The notes under the pieces were generated by a model that ran no database searches, was not told where the DNA came from, and saw only the letters and a list, made by a program, of their open reading frames with translations. From contig CAJTTN010000007.1 of assembly GCA_910579215.1 (NCBI GenBank), forward strand, positions 35,817 through 99,816: a stretch of DNA of 64,000 nucleotides. The letters are read 5' to 3'. How positions within the stretch are numbered: the first letter of the stretch is position 1; each line of letters begins with the position of its first letter. Of the stretch, positions 23,790-32,313 are shown in pieces. This stretch comes from an uncultured Anaeroplasmataceae bacterium. Lineage in GTDB: Bacteria; Bacillota_I; Bacilli_A; Acholeplasmatales; Anaeroplasmataceae. A program made the translations under genes and the position numbers.

Positions 23790-24519
23790 AATATTCAACT
23801 TTGAAAAGATATAATCCACAACCATCTAATATATACTTAGAATCACAGGGATTTTTCGATTCTAGTATTTCTTTAATCCTATGAGGTTCAAAATGATGCC
23901 TTCCAATTTCTACTAACATACCCATCATTCGTCTTATTTGATATTTTAAAAATCCATTTCCTACAAATCTAAATTCTAAATAGGCTTCTTTTGAAATGAT
24001 TTCAATATGAAAGATTGTTTTTATGGTTGATTTTCTTGGATCTATAGAGGCGGAGGCAAAGCCCTTAAAATCATGTTCTCCTATTAAATAGGAGATGGCC
24101 TCATGCATTGCATCTATATCCAAATTCGGAATGTAAGGCATGTATCGCACAGTTAAAGGGTCATACGCTTTAGTATTAATATAGTAGCGATATTCCTTTT
24201 GCTTGGCACTAAAGCGTGCATGAAAATCTTCGTTGACGAGCTTACACTCCTTAATAAATATATCTTTTGGCAAATATGCATTTAATCCTTTTAATAATCC
24301 TTCGGGTGGAATGTTTATATTTAAATCTACATGAAACACCTGTCCAATCGCATGAACATAACGATCAGTTCTTCCTGAAGGATATATTTTCACTTCTTCT
24401 TTACATACTTTATAAAAGGCCTTCATTAATTCAAGTTCAATAGTTGGAAGAGCATTTTGTATTTGAAAGCCCATATAATTGTAGCCATCATAGCTACAGG
24501 TTAACATATATCTAGACAA
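23788..24519 (-). CDS. truA: tRNA pseudouridine(38-40) synthase
   Basis: TruA modifies U38-U40 in tRNA anticodon arms. The protein has MLTCSYDGYNYMGFQ at the start, the catalytic Asp in SGRTDRYVHAIGQVFH (the common form is GRTDAGVHA; here RY replaces AG), and FVGNGFLKYQIRRMMG near the end. I placed the start at TTG 24517-24519: GGAG lies 8 nt upstream, and the resulting N-terminus (fM)SRYMLTCSYDG matches the family; an ATG 21 nt further upstream would add non-family residues. It overlaps ecfT by 8 nt, the usual ecfA1-ecfA2-ecfT-truA gene order of Bacillota. Confidence 0.92.
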   Translation of the reverse strand: MSRYMLTCSYDGYNYMGFQIQNALPTIELELMKAFYKVCKEEVKIYPSGRTDRYVHAIGQVFHVDLNINIPPEGLLKGLNAYLPKDIFIKECKLVNEDFHARFSAKQKEYRYYINTKAYDPLTVRYMPYIPNLDIDAMHEAISYLIGEHDFKGFASASIDPRKSTIKTIFHIEIISKEAYLEFRFVGNGFLKYQIRRMMGMLVEIGRHHFEPHRIKEILESKNPCDSKYILDGCGLYLFKVEY

Positions 24520-25480
24520 GGAATCTACTCCATATGACAAGACCTAAAAATCCCAGACTAACTATAAAACAAAAGTAATCTAAAAATCTAAATCTAAGCT
24601 CATCTAATTTTGTTCTTTTTGCTCCAATAACATATCCTCTAGCCTCCATCGCATTTGACAAATCCTCTGCTCTTCTAAAGGAAATTACAAACATTGGGAT
24701 AAGTAAGGATATGATTTGTGTAATCTTATTATGCAATCTAGCCTCACTAAAATCTACACCACGTGAAGCCTGAGCATTCATTATTTTACGAGATTCTTCA
24801 TATAAAGTTGGAATAAATCTAAGCGTTAAGGATATCGTCATAGAAAAAATACTTACTGGTATTTTAATTAGCTTCAATGGCGCTAACAGCCATTCCAAAC
24901 CATTATTAATATCTGTTGACATTGTAGATATCGTAAGTAAGGTAGTAAAGCCAATCATCATTATAATGCGTAGGAAAACAAAGCTAGCATTTGAAAGTCC
25001 TGATTCATAAATTTCAAAAGTAAAGTTTTTCCACATACATAAATCAAATCTAGATAGCCATAAGACTAGAAAAATACTAATCAGCATCAGCAAAGTATAT
25101 ATTATATTTAGCCTTACATATTTTTTTGTTAAAAAATAGAAGATTAAAATTCCAAGCATAATAAAGAGCTGAAATAATCCTATTTGCATAGAAAAGGTAT
25201 AGATTAGCTTTCCTTCTCGATTGTAAATCAACTGCAAAATAAAAGTAAATATAAGTAAAAACAATAACGGCTTTAATCCTCTAACTAATCGTATTATAGA
25301 TACTCTAGTAGAGATAAATAGGAATAAAAATACTCCGAACGCAATACCCATGAATTTTAAAGATGAAATTAAAAATATCATCACGATAAACAAAATCGTT
25401 AAAATCACCTTTAGTCTAGGATCCATTTTATATATCCATGAATTTCCTGGAACATACTGACCTATGGTTATGTTATTCAT
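24512..25480 (-). CDS. ecfT: ECF transporter transmembrane subunit EcfT
   Basis: EcfT couples the two ATPases to exchangeable vitamin-binding S components. At 322 residues it is longer than usual (about 265). The extra length is an internal hydrophobic stretch (about 105-160) predicting one or two extra helices. The signature coupling motifs are present: AQASRGVDF and SNAMEARGYVIG (the two ARG boxes). It overlaps ecfA2 by 8 nt and truA by 8 nt. No S component is encoded beside it, which fits a group II (shared) ECF module. Confidence 0.93.
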   Translation of the reverse strand: MNNITIGQYVPGNSWIYKMDPRLKVILTILFIVMIFLISSLKFMGIAFGVFLFLFISTRVSIIRLVRGLKPLLFLLIFTFILQLIYNREGKLIYTFSMQIGLFQLFIMLGILIFYFLTKKYVRLNIIYTLLMLISIFLVLWLSRFDLCMWKNFTFEIYESGLSNASFVFLRIIMMIGFTTLLTISTMSTDINNGLEWLLAPLKLIKIPVSIFSMTISLTLRFIPTLYEESRKIMNAQASRGVDFSEARLHNKITQIISLLIPMFVISFRRAEDLSNAMEARGYVIGAKRTKLDELRFRFLDYFCFIVSLGFLGLVIWSRFLV

Positions 25481-26333
25481 ATTTCTTCACCACCTGATTC
25501 AGCAATTCTTCCTCATCAAATAAATGATAGGTTAAATTCAAGCCTAAGGTATCATTTAAATAATCTACCATTTGTAAAACCTCTGGCTTTTCTAAATGAT
25601 TTTCCTCATAAATCTTAGAAGCAAACAAGTCCACCTTATCGCCATCAAATACAATATTTCCTTCATTTAAGACAACTACTCGATTCGCATATTTATAAAC
25701 CAAATCCATATCATGTGATATCATTATAATTGTCTTTTGGGTAACTCTATGAATCTCATAAAACAATTCCATGATGTCCTTTTGTGTTTTAGGATCTAAC
25801 CCTCTTGTTGGCTCGTCCAATAAAAGAATATCTGGGTCATAAGCTAAAATGCCAGCAATTGCTACCTTACGCATTTGTCCACCTGATAAATTGAAAGGAG
25901 ATTTTTTTAAAACCTCTTCATCTATTCTTAAAAGCTTTGCTGTATCTAAGGCTCTTTGTTTAGCATCCTCTTCTTTTAAACCAAAATTTTTTGCTGCAAA
26001 CATGATGTCCTTGATAACTGTCTCCTCAAATAACTGATATTCAGGAAACTGAAAAACAAAGCCAACCTTTTTTCTAACCTCTTTAAGCTTAGGATTTTTA
26101 TTTTTTTTAGGTGTAATAGTTTTATCAAAAATTTGTACTGTTCCTGAGGTCGGAAGCAATAAAGCATTCATATGCTCCATTAGCGTAGATTTACCACTTC
26201 CTGTTTTCCCTACTAACGCAATAAATTCACCTGTTCCATTTATATTAAAATTAATTTTATTTAAAGCCACTGTATATACCTTTTTTTTAGAAGTAGGATA
26301 AAGATGGCTTACTTCTTTAAATGATATTCCCAT
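25473..26333 (-). CDS. ecfA2: ECF transporter ATPase EcfA2
   Basis: An ABC-type ATPase of 286 residues: Walker A GKTGSGKSTLMEH (about 42-54), Q-loop FQFPEYQLFE (the FPE is typical of EcfA2), signature LSGGQMRK, Walker B DILLLDEPTRGLDP, and switch His in MISHDMDLV. It pairs with EcfA1 to energise vitamin uptake through EcfT. It starts with GGAGG four nt upstream and overlaps ecfA1. Confidence 0.94.
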   Translation of the reverse strand: MGISFKEVSHLYPTSKKKVYTVALNKINFNINGTGEFIALVGKTGSGKSTLMEHMNALLLPTSGTVQIFDKTITPKKNKNPKLKEVRKKVGFVFQFPEYQLFEETVIKDIMFAAKNFGLKEEDAKQRALDTAKLLRIDEEVLKKSPFNLSGGQMRKVAIAGILAYDPDILLLDEPTRGLDPKTQKDIMELFYEIHRVTQKTIIMISHDMDLVYKYANRVVVLNEGNIVFDGDKVDLFASKIYEENHLEKPEVLQMVDYLNDTLGLNLTYHLFDEEELLNQVVKKYE

Positions 26334-27121
26334 AAAGCCTCCATCAATCTTTCATCCTTATTTAATATATCTGAGTGCTTCGCTTCCAAATAAAAACGTA
26401 AGGAAAAAGGAACATCTAAATTAGAGCTTTTCAAAAGCTCGCGATCTATAAATACATCCTTTGGTTTTCCTTCCTTGATCACATGACCATTCTTTAATAC
26501 AAGAATATAATCACTACGATTTGCTAAAGCTAAATCATGCGTAATCATGATAATTGTTTTATTATATTTTTCTTTTAGCTCAATGATTAAATCTGTTATT
26601 TCCTTTGTTCCCTCTGGATCTAGCATAGAGGTAGCCTCATCTAAAATAATGATATCACAATTTAAAGCAAGAATACCTGCTATCGCAACTCTTTGTTTTT
26701 GACCACCTGACAGGGTTTGTGGCTCTCTATCTAAAAAGTCTTGCATATCTACCTTGGTTGAAAATTCTTGAATTTTTTCTAGCATTTCTTTTCTAGGGAT
26801 TTGATGGTTCTCCATTCCAAAGGCAATATCATATCTTACGTTATAACCAACAAATTGATTGTCTGGATTTTGGAAAACAATACCAACATTTTTTCTTACA
26901 GCGTCAACTGTGTCTTCAGTCAACTTAACACCATTATAATAAATACTTCCCTGCTGTGCCTCTAACAATCCAATTAAAAGCTTAGCTATTGTTGATTTTC
27001 CACTTCCGTTATGTCCAAGAATAGAGAGCCATTGACCATCTTCCACCTGAAAACTGACATTTTCTAAAGCATAAGGCTCATTCATATTATATTTAAAAGT
27101 AACATTTTCAAATGTAATCAT
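26309..27121 (-). CDS. ecfA1: ECF transporter ATPase EcfA1
   Basis: A 270-residue ABC ATPase: Walker A GHNGSGKSTIAK, Q-loop FQNPDNQFVG (typical EcfA1), signature LSGGQKQRVA, Walker B DIIILDEATSMLDP, and switch ITHDLAL. The start is the ATG at 27121, because AAGGAGGAG lies directly upstream; the ATG 18 nt earlier precedes that SD. A TATAAT lies at 27158-27163. It is first in the ecfA1-ecfA2-ecfT-truA operon. Confidence 0.94.
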   Translation of the reverse strand: MITFENVTFKYNMNEPYALENVSFQVEDGQWLSILGHNGSGKSTIAKLLIGLLEAQQGSIYYNGVKLTEDTVDAVRKNVGIVFQNPDNQFVGYNVRYDIAFGMENHQIPRKEMLEKIQEFSTKVDMQDFLDREPQTLSGGQKQRVAIAGILALNCDIIILDEATSMLDPEGTKEITDLIIELKEKYNKTIIMITHDLALANRSDYILVLKNGHVIKEGKPKDVFIDRELLKSSNLDVPFSLRFYLEAKHSDILNKDERLMEALWEYHLKK

Positions 27122-27301
27122 AGGCTCCTCCTTTTTCATTAAAATTGTACCTTTTGTATTATATCATTTTTTTGATTATAACAAAAGAAAAATATTATGA
27201 AACATAATATATAAAAGTGAAAAGTACATCTAAGTTTATTTTTTACCCAAATGGGAAAAATACTCATCTATCTGATTTAAAAAAATTATTTGTTCTAACA
27301 A

Positions 27302-27345
27302 AAGAAAAGACTGTTGACTTTTTTAAAATTTCAACAGTCTAAAAG
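27302..27345 (-). terminator. Terminator after the glycolipid glycosyltransferase gene
   Basis: Perfect 9-bp stem GACTGTTGA/TCAACAGTC with a 13-nt loop; on the minus strand it is followed by TTTTCTTTTG. It closes the fba-dhuI-glycosyltransferase group. Confidence 0.85.
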
Positions 27346-27359
27346 CAATACGCTATGAA

Positions 27360-28394
27360 TTATTTTTGTTGATTCTTCTCATATATGGAAAGATAAAATT
27401 TCTTCCATAGACTTGCCACATTATCCTTAGAATAATAATCAGCTATATTTTTAGCAAGCTCACATGCATGCTGATAATATGCTTTATCACTTACAAGTTT
27501 TCTAATTTCATCAGAAAACTCTTGATTATTTGTACCATACAAATAATTGTCCCACAAAATATCCTTATATAAATCTAAATTTCTTAACAAAATAGGTTTA
27601 TGAACACTGGCAGCTTCTAAAATTGACATAGGAAATAATTCGTTATAAGAAGGCATAAATAAACAATCTGTCATATTAAAAATATCATTCATTTCTGTTC
27701 TTGGAATAATACCTATAAAATGGAGATTAGCACAAGGTGGATTATCCACAATTTTCTTTAGTTCATTATATCCATCGGTAATGGCCTTAAAGCTAAAGCC
27801 TCCTGCCCATACAAATTCTATATCTGGATTATTTTTGGCAATTTCAACAAAATCTGTTACACCTTTTCTAGTTTGAACTTGCCCACAGCCTAAGACAACA
27901 AATTTATCTAAAGAGATATTATATTTCTTTCTAACCTCATGGATATGGGAAGGACTTAAAGGAAAAAATTGCTTATTTGATACATAGTTAGGAATGTATT
28001 TAATATGACTTTCCTCTACACCTAGGTTGACAAGATCTTGGATAAATATAGGATTAACAACTACCAAATATTCGGCCTTTTTATAAAACGACATGACATA
28101 TTTACAATAAATTTTAAAAAATAGCTTTGGTAATCTAATTGATCCCTTTAACGTCTCTGGCAAAAAGTGGCAATACATTACACGTATGCCATTTTTTCTT
28201 TTAAAACGAAAGTAAAAGCTAGGATTGACAGAATGAACATGAACGATATCTGCCTTCTTTTTTGAGTTAATCCTAACATCAAAAAATTCTCCTAATTCTT
28301 CCTTAATTAAATTTACCTGTTCTATATAGGCACTTCCTACACCCTGCCCTTCTACACTATCCGCTTTAGAAAGCATATTAATTGTGAGTTTCAT
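27360..28394 (-). CDS. GT4 glycosyltransferase, LafB/CpoA-like (glycolipid anchor synthesis)
   Basis: A 344-residue GT-B fold enzyme. The start, INMLSKADSVEGQGVGSAY, closely resembles streptococcal CpoA/LafB, which add a second hexose to monoglucosyl-diacylglycerol for glycolipids and the LTA anchor. The C-terminal half has the GT4 acceptor/donor motif NELFPMSILEA (E-x7-E). No membrane segment is present, as expected for a peripheral enzyme. It follows the DhuI gene by 9 nt. Together with LtaS it fits lipoteichoic-acid assembly. The sugar donor (UDP-Glc or UDP-Gal) cannot be told. Confidence 0.8.
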   Translation of the reverse strand: MKLTINMLSKADSVEGQGVGSAYIEQVNLIKEELGEFFDVRINSKKKADIVHVHSVNPSFYFRFKRKNGIRVMYCHFLPETLKGSIRLPKLFFKIYCKYVMSFYKKAEYLVVVNPIFIQDLVNLGVEESHIKYIPNYVSNKQFFPLSPSHIHEVRKKYNISLDKFVVLGCGQVQTRKGVTDFVEIAKNNPDIEFVWAGGFSFKAITDGYNELKKIVDNPPCANLHFIGIIPRTEMNDIFNMTDCLFMPSYNELFPMSILEAASVHKPILLRNLDLYKDILWDNYLYGTNNQEFSDEIRKLVSDKAYYQHACELAKNIADYYSKDNVASLWKKFYLSIYEKNQQK

Positions 28395-28403
28395 AAATGC
28401 CTC

Positions 28404-29042
28404 TTATAAATGAAGTATGTCTTTTAAATATTGAACAATTTCAGCATCCTTAGCATTCGCAAAGAATAATTTTTTAAAGGATGGTCTATCCACAGTTTCT
28501 AAAAGAAATTTTTGATCTATTCTTTTTAAAATTTCTATCATAGGCATATGTGTTACTTCCTTAACTGAGTCTAAGATTTTCTTATTTCTTTGTTCAGGAA
28601 TTACTCTTTCCTTAGGATAACCCTGTCCTCTAGGACCATTAAAAAGCTTTTCAAAACAATATTCTAAATTTAATTCTGCTCCCCAACCAAAGCCCTTTGC
28701 GAAAGGAAAGGCTGCACAATTTCCATCATTGATTTGACCAAACATATAAGCATCAGATGGATCAACAATTAATCCACATAGTACCTTAGGAAAGGAGTTA
28801 CAAGCTAGCATAGCTCCACTTCCTGTACCACAACCAGTCACGACAAAATCAGCAGCTCCAGAATTGATTAAAATTCCAGCAAGCAAACCATTTTGTACAT
28901 ACGTTAAAGCCTGATCATCAGCTGTAAACATACCATAATTATCGACGGTATGACCATATTTTGATGCAACCATCTGTAAAGTATTATAAATAAGTTCGTT
29001 TTTCCCAGCCTGGGAGTTTTCATTAATTAAAGCTATTCTCAT
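28404..29042 (-). CDS. RpiB/LacAB-family isomerase, probably DhuI (4-deoxy-5-hexosulose-uronate isomerase)
   Basis: A 212-residue protein of the RpiB/LacA/LacB fold with a C-terminal extension. Motifs: MRIALINENSQAGKN, LTYVQNGL, DFVVTGCGTGSGAMLA, AKGFGWGAELN, YPKERVIPEQRN. These are close to the streptococcal DhuI, which isomerises the unsaturated uronic acid released from GAG disaccharides and replaces KduI. The RpiB-type substrate loop with Cys in TGCGTG is retained. GAG lyase and GH88 genes in this window support that role. DhuD is not present here. It lies between fba and a glycosyltransferase, away from the main GAG operon. Confidence 0.78.
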   Translation of the reverse strand: MRIALINENSQAGKNELIYNTLQMVASKYGHTVDNYGMFTADDQALTYVQNGLLAGILINSGAADFVVTGCGTGSGAMLACNSFPKVLCGLIVDPSDAYMFGQINDGNCAAFPFAKGFGWGAELNLEYCFEKLFNGPRGQGYPKERVIPEQRNKKILDSVKEVTHMPMIEILKRIDQKFLLETVDRPSFKKLFFANAKDAEIVQYLKDILHL

Positions 29043-29063
29043 TATATCCTCCTATATTTAAAT

Positions 29064-29094
29064 AATGAAGGGGCGATGACTCGTCCCATTCTCA
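29064..29094 (-). other. Hairpin between fba and the DhuI gene
   Basis: GGGaCGA-GTCA-TCGcCCC with outer ATGA/TCAT pairs. It has no U-tract on the minus strand, so it is more likely an RNA processing or stability element than a full terminator. Confidence 0.4.
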
Positions 29095-29100
29095 TTTTTA

Positions 29101-29970
29101 TTAATTCGCTTTTCCAATACAACCAAACATTTCCATCTTTTCTTTTACTGTCTGTTTGATTGCTTCTGTACCAGGAGCTAAAAGCTTACGAGGGTCAAAG
29201 CCCTTCTTTTCTTTATCCTTACCAGCCTCAATGTAAGCACGTGTTGCTGCACAGAAAGATAATTGACATTCTGTATTTACATTGATTTTACAAACACCTA
29301 AGGAAATAGCCTTTTTAATCATATCCTCTGGAATACCAGTTCCGCCATGTAAAACAAGAGGCATATTTCCACAAGCCTTTTTAATTTCAGCTAGCGTATC
29401 AAAATCTAATCCTTGCCAATTTGCTGGATATTGACCGTGAATATTACCAATTCCTGCAGCTAATATATCTATACCTAAATCTGCAATCATTTTACATTGC
29501 TGTGGATCTGCCACTTCACCACGACCAGTAACACCATCCTCTTCTCCACCAATAGAACCAACTTCTGCCTCTACAGTAGCACCTTTACTTTTAGCTATAG
29601 CTACTATTTCCTTTGTTTTCTCAACATTCTCATCAATTTCATAATGAGACCCGTCAAACATAACAGAGGAATAGCCAGCTGCTAATGCTTTTTGTGCACC
29701 CTCATAGGTTCCATGGTCTAAGTGAAGTGCTACAGGTACAGTGATATTTAAGGTTTCAATCATTGCCTTTACCATATCTGCAACTACCTTAAAGCCTGTC
29801 ATATACTTATTAGCACCTTCAGATACACCTAAAATAACAGGTGCCTTTAATTCTTCTGCAGTTTGAAGAATAGCCTTTGTCCATTCTAAATTATTAATAT
29901 TAAATGCTCCTACTGCATAATGGCCATCTCTAGCCTTTTCCATCATTTCTTTTACATTAACTAATGGCAT
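29101..29970 (-). CDS. fba: Class II fructose-1,6-bisphosphate aldolase
   Basis: Zinc-dependent glycolytic aldolase of 289 residues. Visible: AFNINNLEW, HLDHGT (Zn ligand and catalytic Asp), VEAEVGSIGGEED, IGNIHGQYP (Zn His) and VLHGGTGIP (Zn His), plus the C-terminal substrate-binding NVNTE loop. The length and sequence fit the standard glycolytic enzyme rather than tagatose-bisphosphate aldolase, though the latter is closely related. It has its own promoter (30011-30039) and a GGAG SD. Confidence 0.92.
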   Translation of the reverse strand: MPLVNVKEMMEKARDGHYAVGAFNINNLEWTKAILQTAEELKAPVILGVSEGANKYMTGFKVVADMVKAMIETLNITVPVALHLDHGTYEGAQKALAAGYSSVMFDGSHYEIDENVEKTKEIVAIAKSKGATVEAEVGSIGGEEDGVTGRGEVADPQQCKMIADLGIDILAAGIGNIHGQYPANWQGLDFDTLAEIKKACGNMPLVLHGGTGIPEDMIKKAISLGVCKINVNTECQLSFCAATRAYIEAGKDKEKKGFDPRKLLAPGTEAIKQTVKEKMEMFGCIGKAN

Positions 29971-30010
29971 ATTTTAATCTCCTTTTAAAGTAAAATTTTT
30001 ATCCTATAAT

Positions 30011-30039
30011 ATTATAATACAAGGGAAGAAAAAAAACAA
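30011..30039 (-). promoter_or_regulatory. fba: Promoter of fba
   Basis: Minus strand TTGTTT (30034-30039), 17 nt, TATAAT (30011-30016). The region 30040-30230 further upstream is very AT-rich with no supported gene; a poor cre-like match is at 30126-30139. Confidence 0.55.
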
Positions 30040-30231
30040 TGAATTCCTAGAAAATAATTAGAAAATCAAAGAAAAAACATAGGAATAAATCATGTTGTAA
30101 ATTATCAATTTTTAAAAAATTTAAATAGAAACGCTTCCAATAAAATTTCTTAATAAAATTAAGATAAAAAGCTTTTCTTTTGTGTATTAAAATTTTAATT
30201 CTTGAAGAAAAAATCATTCTGACTTTGGGCA

Positions 30232-30263
30232 TACTAAAAGCCAGCTTTACAAAACTGGCTTTA
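30232..30263 (-). terminator. Terminator after the sugar-ABC ATPase gene
   Basis: AAAGCCAG/CTGGCTTT 8-bp stem with a 10-nt loop (30237-30244, 30255-30262); the minus strand continues TTTTAG. It ends the nag operon. Confidence 0.8.
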
Positions 30264-30269
30264 GATGAG

Positions 30270-31367
30270 TTAATCAATTTTTAATTCTGTTTCCTTATCA
30301 AATAAATGACTATGCTGTACATCTAAGCTAACTAAAACCTTTGACTTTTCTTCTACAAGTACTCTAGAGTTTAAGATACTAATCATTGGAGTATCATCTA
30401 ATGTGAAATACATGTTAGCCTCATGTCCTAGCATCTCACAAAGATCAACCTCTATTTCCACTGTGTTTGCTTTAGCTGCATTCTTTTCTAAAACTACATC
30501 CTCTGGTCGTATACCTAATACAACATCCTTTCCAAACAATCCCTTTTCCTTGATTACAGATTGTTGATGCTTATTTAAGGTAAAGGTATGAGCTCCATTT
30601 TGTGTTATGAAAGCTCCTGTATCATCAATTTTACCAGAAATAAAGTTCATAGAAGGCGTACCAATAAAGCTTCCAACAAAGATATTTGCTGGAGAATTAT
30701 AGATTTCCGTAGGGGTTCCAATCTGTTGTATTTTACCATCCTTCATAACTACTATTCTAGATGCCATAGTCATGGCTTCAATCTGATCATGAGTAACATA
30801 TAGAGATGTTGCACCTATATTTTTATGAATCCTAGCAATTTCCGTACGCATTTGAACTCTTAATTTTGCATCTAGATTAGATAGTGGTTCGTCAAACAAG
30901 AATACCTTTGCATCTCGTACGATAGCTCTTCCTAAGGCAACTCTTTGTCTTTGTCCACCAGATAATGCTTTAGGCTTACGATCCAAATAAACACTTAATC
31001 CTAAAGTTTCTGCAACCTCTTCAATTCTTCTTTTAATTTCTGCCTTTGGTATTTTTCTAAGCTTTAAACCAAAAGCCATATTGTCAAATACCGTCATATG
31101 AGGATATAGTGCATAGGATTGAAATACCATCGCAATACTTCTATTTTTGGAAGGAACGTCATTCACAAGCTCACCATCAATAATAAGCTCTCCGCTTGAT
31201 ATCTCTTCTAACCCAGCAACCATTCTTAGGGTTGTAGACTTACCACAGCCAGAAGGTCCTACTAAAACAATGAAATCCTTATCTTCAATTTCAAGATTAA
31301 AATCAAATACAGCCTGTACCCCATTAGGATAAATTTTATTAATATTCTTTAAACTAACATTTGCCAT
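30270..31367 (-). CDS. Sugar ABC transporter ATPase (MalK/UgpC/MsmK type)
   Basis: A 365-residue ATPase: Walker A GPSGCGKST, Q-loop FQSYALYPHMTV, signature LSGGQRQRVALGRA, Walker B DAKVFLFDEPLSNLDA, switch VTHDQIEAMT, then a C-terminal TOBE/OB regulatory domain (about 240-365, GIRPEDV). It lies at the end of the nag operon with no permease of its own. The LplB/YtcP permeases at 50252-52194 lack an ATPase, so this one probably powers them, and perhaps other sugar importers as MsmK does in streptococci. It overlaps the ROK gene by 14 nt. Confidence 0.92.
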   Translation of the reverse strand: MANVSLKNINKIYPNGVQAVFDFNLEIEDKDFIVLVGPSGCGKSTTLRMVAGLEEISSGELIIDGELVNDVPSKNRSIAMVFQSYALYPHMTVFDNMAFGLKLRKIPKAEIKRRIEEVAETLGLSVYLDRKPKALSGGQRQRVALGRAIVRDAKVFLFDEPLSNLDAKLRVQMRTEIARIHKNIGATSLYVTHDQIEAMTMASRIVVMKDGKIQQIGTPTEIYNSPANIFVGSFIGTPSMNFISGKIDDTGAFITQNGAHTFTLNKHQQSVIKEKGLFGKDVVLGIRPEDVVLEKNAAKANTVEIEVDLCEMLGHEANMYFTLDDTPMISILNSRVLVEEKSKVLVSLDVQHSHLFDKETELKID

Positions 31368-32301
31368 TTTTCTCTACCTCGATTTTCTTTTGTATTAAAT
31401 AAGCACAAGCACCATAAATGCCGGCATTATTTTTTAATTTTGCTAAATAAATTGGAATGCTTTGGGCTTGTTTAATACAAACCTTTTTATATTCGTTTTG
31501 TACTGCTGTTAAGAGAAATTCTCCCGCATTACTAATACCACCACCTATAATAAAGGTATCTGGATTTATGATTACTGCTAATCCAGCCATAGCTCTTGCT
31601 AGAGCACTGCAGGCTGTTTCGAAAACCTTCATGGCTAAAGGATCCTTATGCTTTGCCCCATCTATAATATCTTTAGCACTTAAGGCTTCATTAATTGTAA
31701 TCTGTGTAGAAATTTCATTTTTAAAATGATGGGCTAATTTGATCATTCCTCTAGAAGAAGCTAGAGTTTCTAGACAGCCCCTTAATCCACAGGAGCATGG
31801 AAAATTATAAATAGTATCCAAAGGAATGTGTCCTAATTCTCCACCTAATCCGTTTGACCCCTCAACAATTTCGTGATGAATCATTATACCACCACCAACG
31901 CCTGTTCCTAAGGTTAGGAAAACAGCTGATTCCACCTCCTGCTTACAGAAGCTAGCTTCTCCAAATGCTGCCATATTGGCATCATTTAACACAATTACAT
32001 GAGTAGAAAAGCCTAATGCCTTTTCTAACTCCTCTTTAATATTTACATTTTCCCAGCCTAAATTGACACAACTAATGGCAATACCATTCTTTACGATTCC
32101 CGGTATGCCCAAGCCAAAGCCAAAAACCTCAGCAAAGGAAATATGCTCTAATTCTAAATATGATTTTACACTATCAACCAAATCATTAAATAGATTTTGC
32201 GGCTGTGTTTTTATTTCCCAATTAGAAAGTAAGGTTTTATCCTCTTGAAACGCACCTATTTTTATTGTAGTACCACCAATATCAATCCCAAATAAAATCA
32301 T
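31354..32301 (-). CDS. ROK-family sugar kinase
   Basis: A 315-residue cytoplasmic kinase: ATP loop DIGGTTIKIG, catalytic Asp in LNDANMAAFGE, TLGTGVGGGI, GELGH and the zinc motif CSCGLRGCLE. ROK kinases act on glucose, GlcNAc, ManNAc or fructose. Being next to nagA and nagB, GlcNAc (or another hexosamine freed from GAG) is the likely substrate, feeding NagA. No DNA-binding HTH is present, so it is an enzyme, not a NagC-type repressor. Confidence 0.88.
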   Translation of the reverse strand: MILFGIDIGGTTIKIGAFQEDKTLLSNWEIKTQPQNLFNDLVDSVKSYLELEHISFAEVFGFGLGIPGIVKNGIAISCVNLGWENVNIKEELEKALGFSTHVIVLNDANMAAFGEASFCKQEVESAVFLTLGTGVGGGIMIHHEIVEGSNGLGGELGHIPLDTIYNFPCSCGLRGCLETLASSRGMIKLAHHFKNEISTQITINEALSAKDIIDGAKHKDPLAMKVFETACSALARAMAGLAVIINPDTFIIGGGISNAGEFLLTAVQNEYKKVCIKQAQSIPIYLAKLKNNAGIYGACAYLIQKKIEVEKNGKC

Positions 32302-32313
32302 ACTAGACCTTCC

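Noticed and set aside
30126..30139. cre-like sequence TAGAAACGCTTCCA between the ABC ATPase gene and fba
   Set aside because: Three mismatches to the defined positions of the consensus and about 100 bp upstream of the fba promoter; too weak to annotate.
30047..30277. Minus-strand open frame of 76 codons upstream of fba
   Set aside because: It runs through the terminator after the ABC ATPase gene, has low-complexity Lys/Phe-rich codons from AT-rich DNA and no SD.
31354..32301. ROK protein as a NagC/XylR-type repressor
   Set aside because: It starts directly with the DIGGTT ATP loop and lacks an N-terminal helix-turn-helix.
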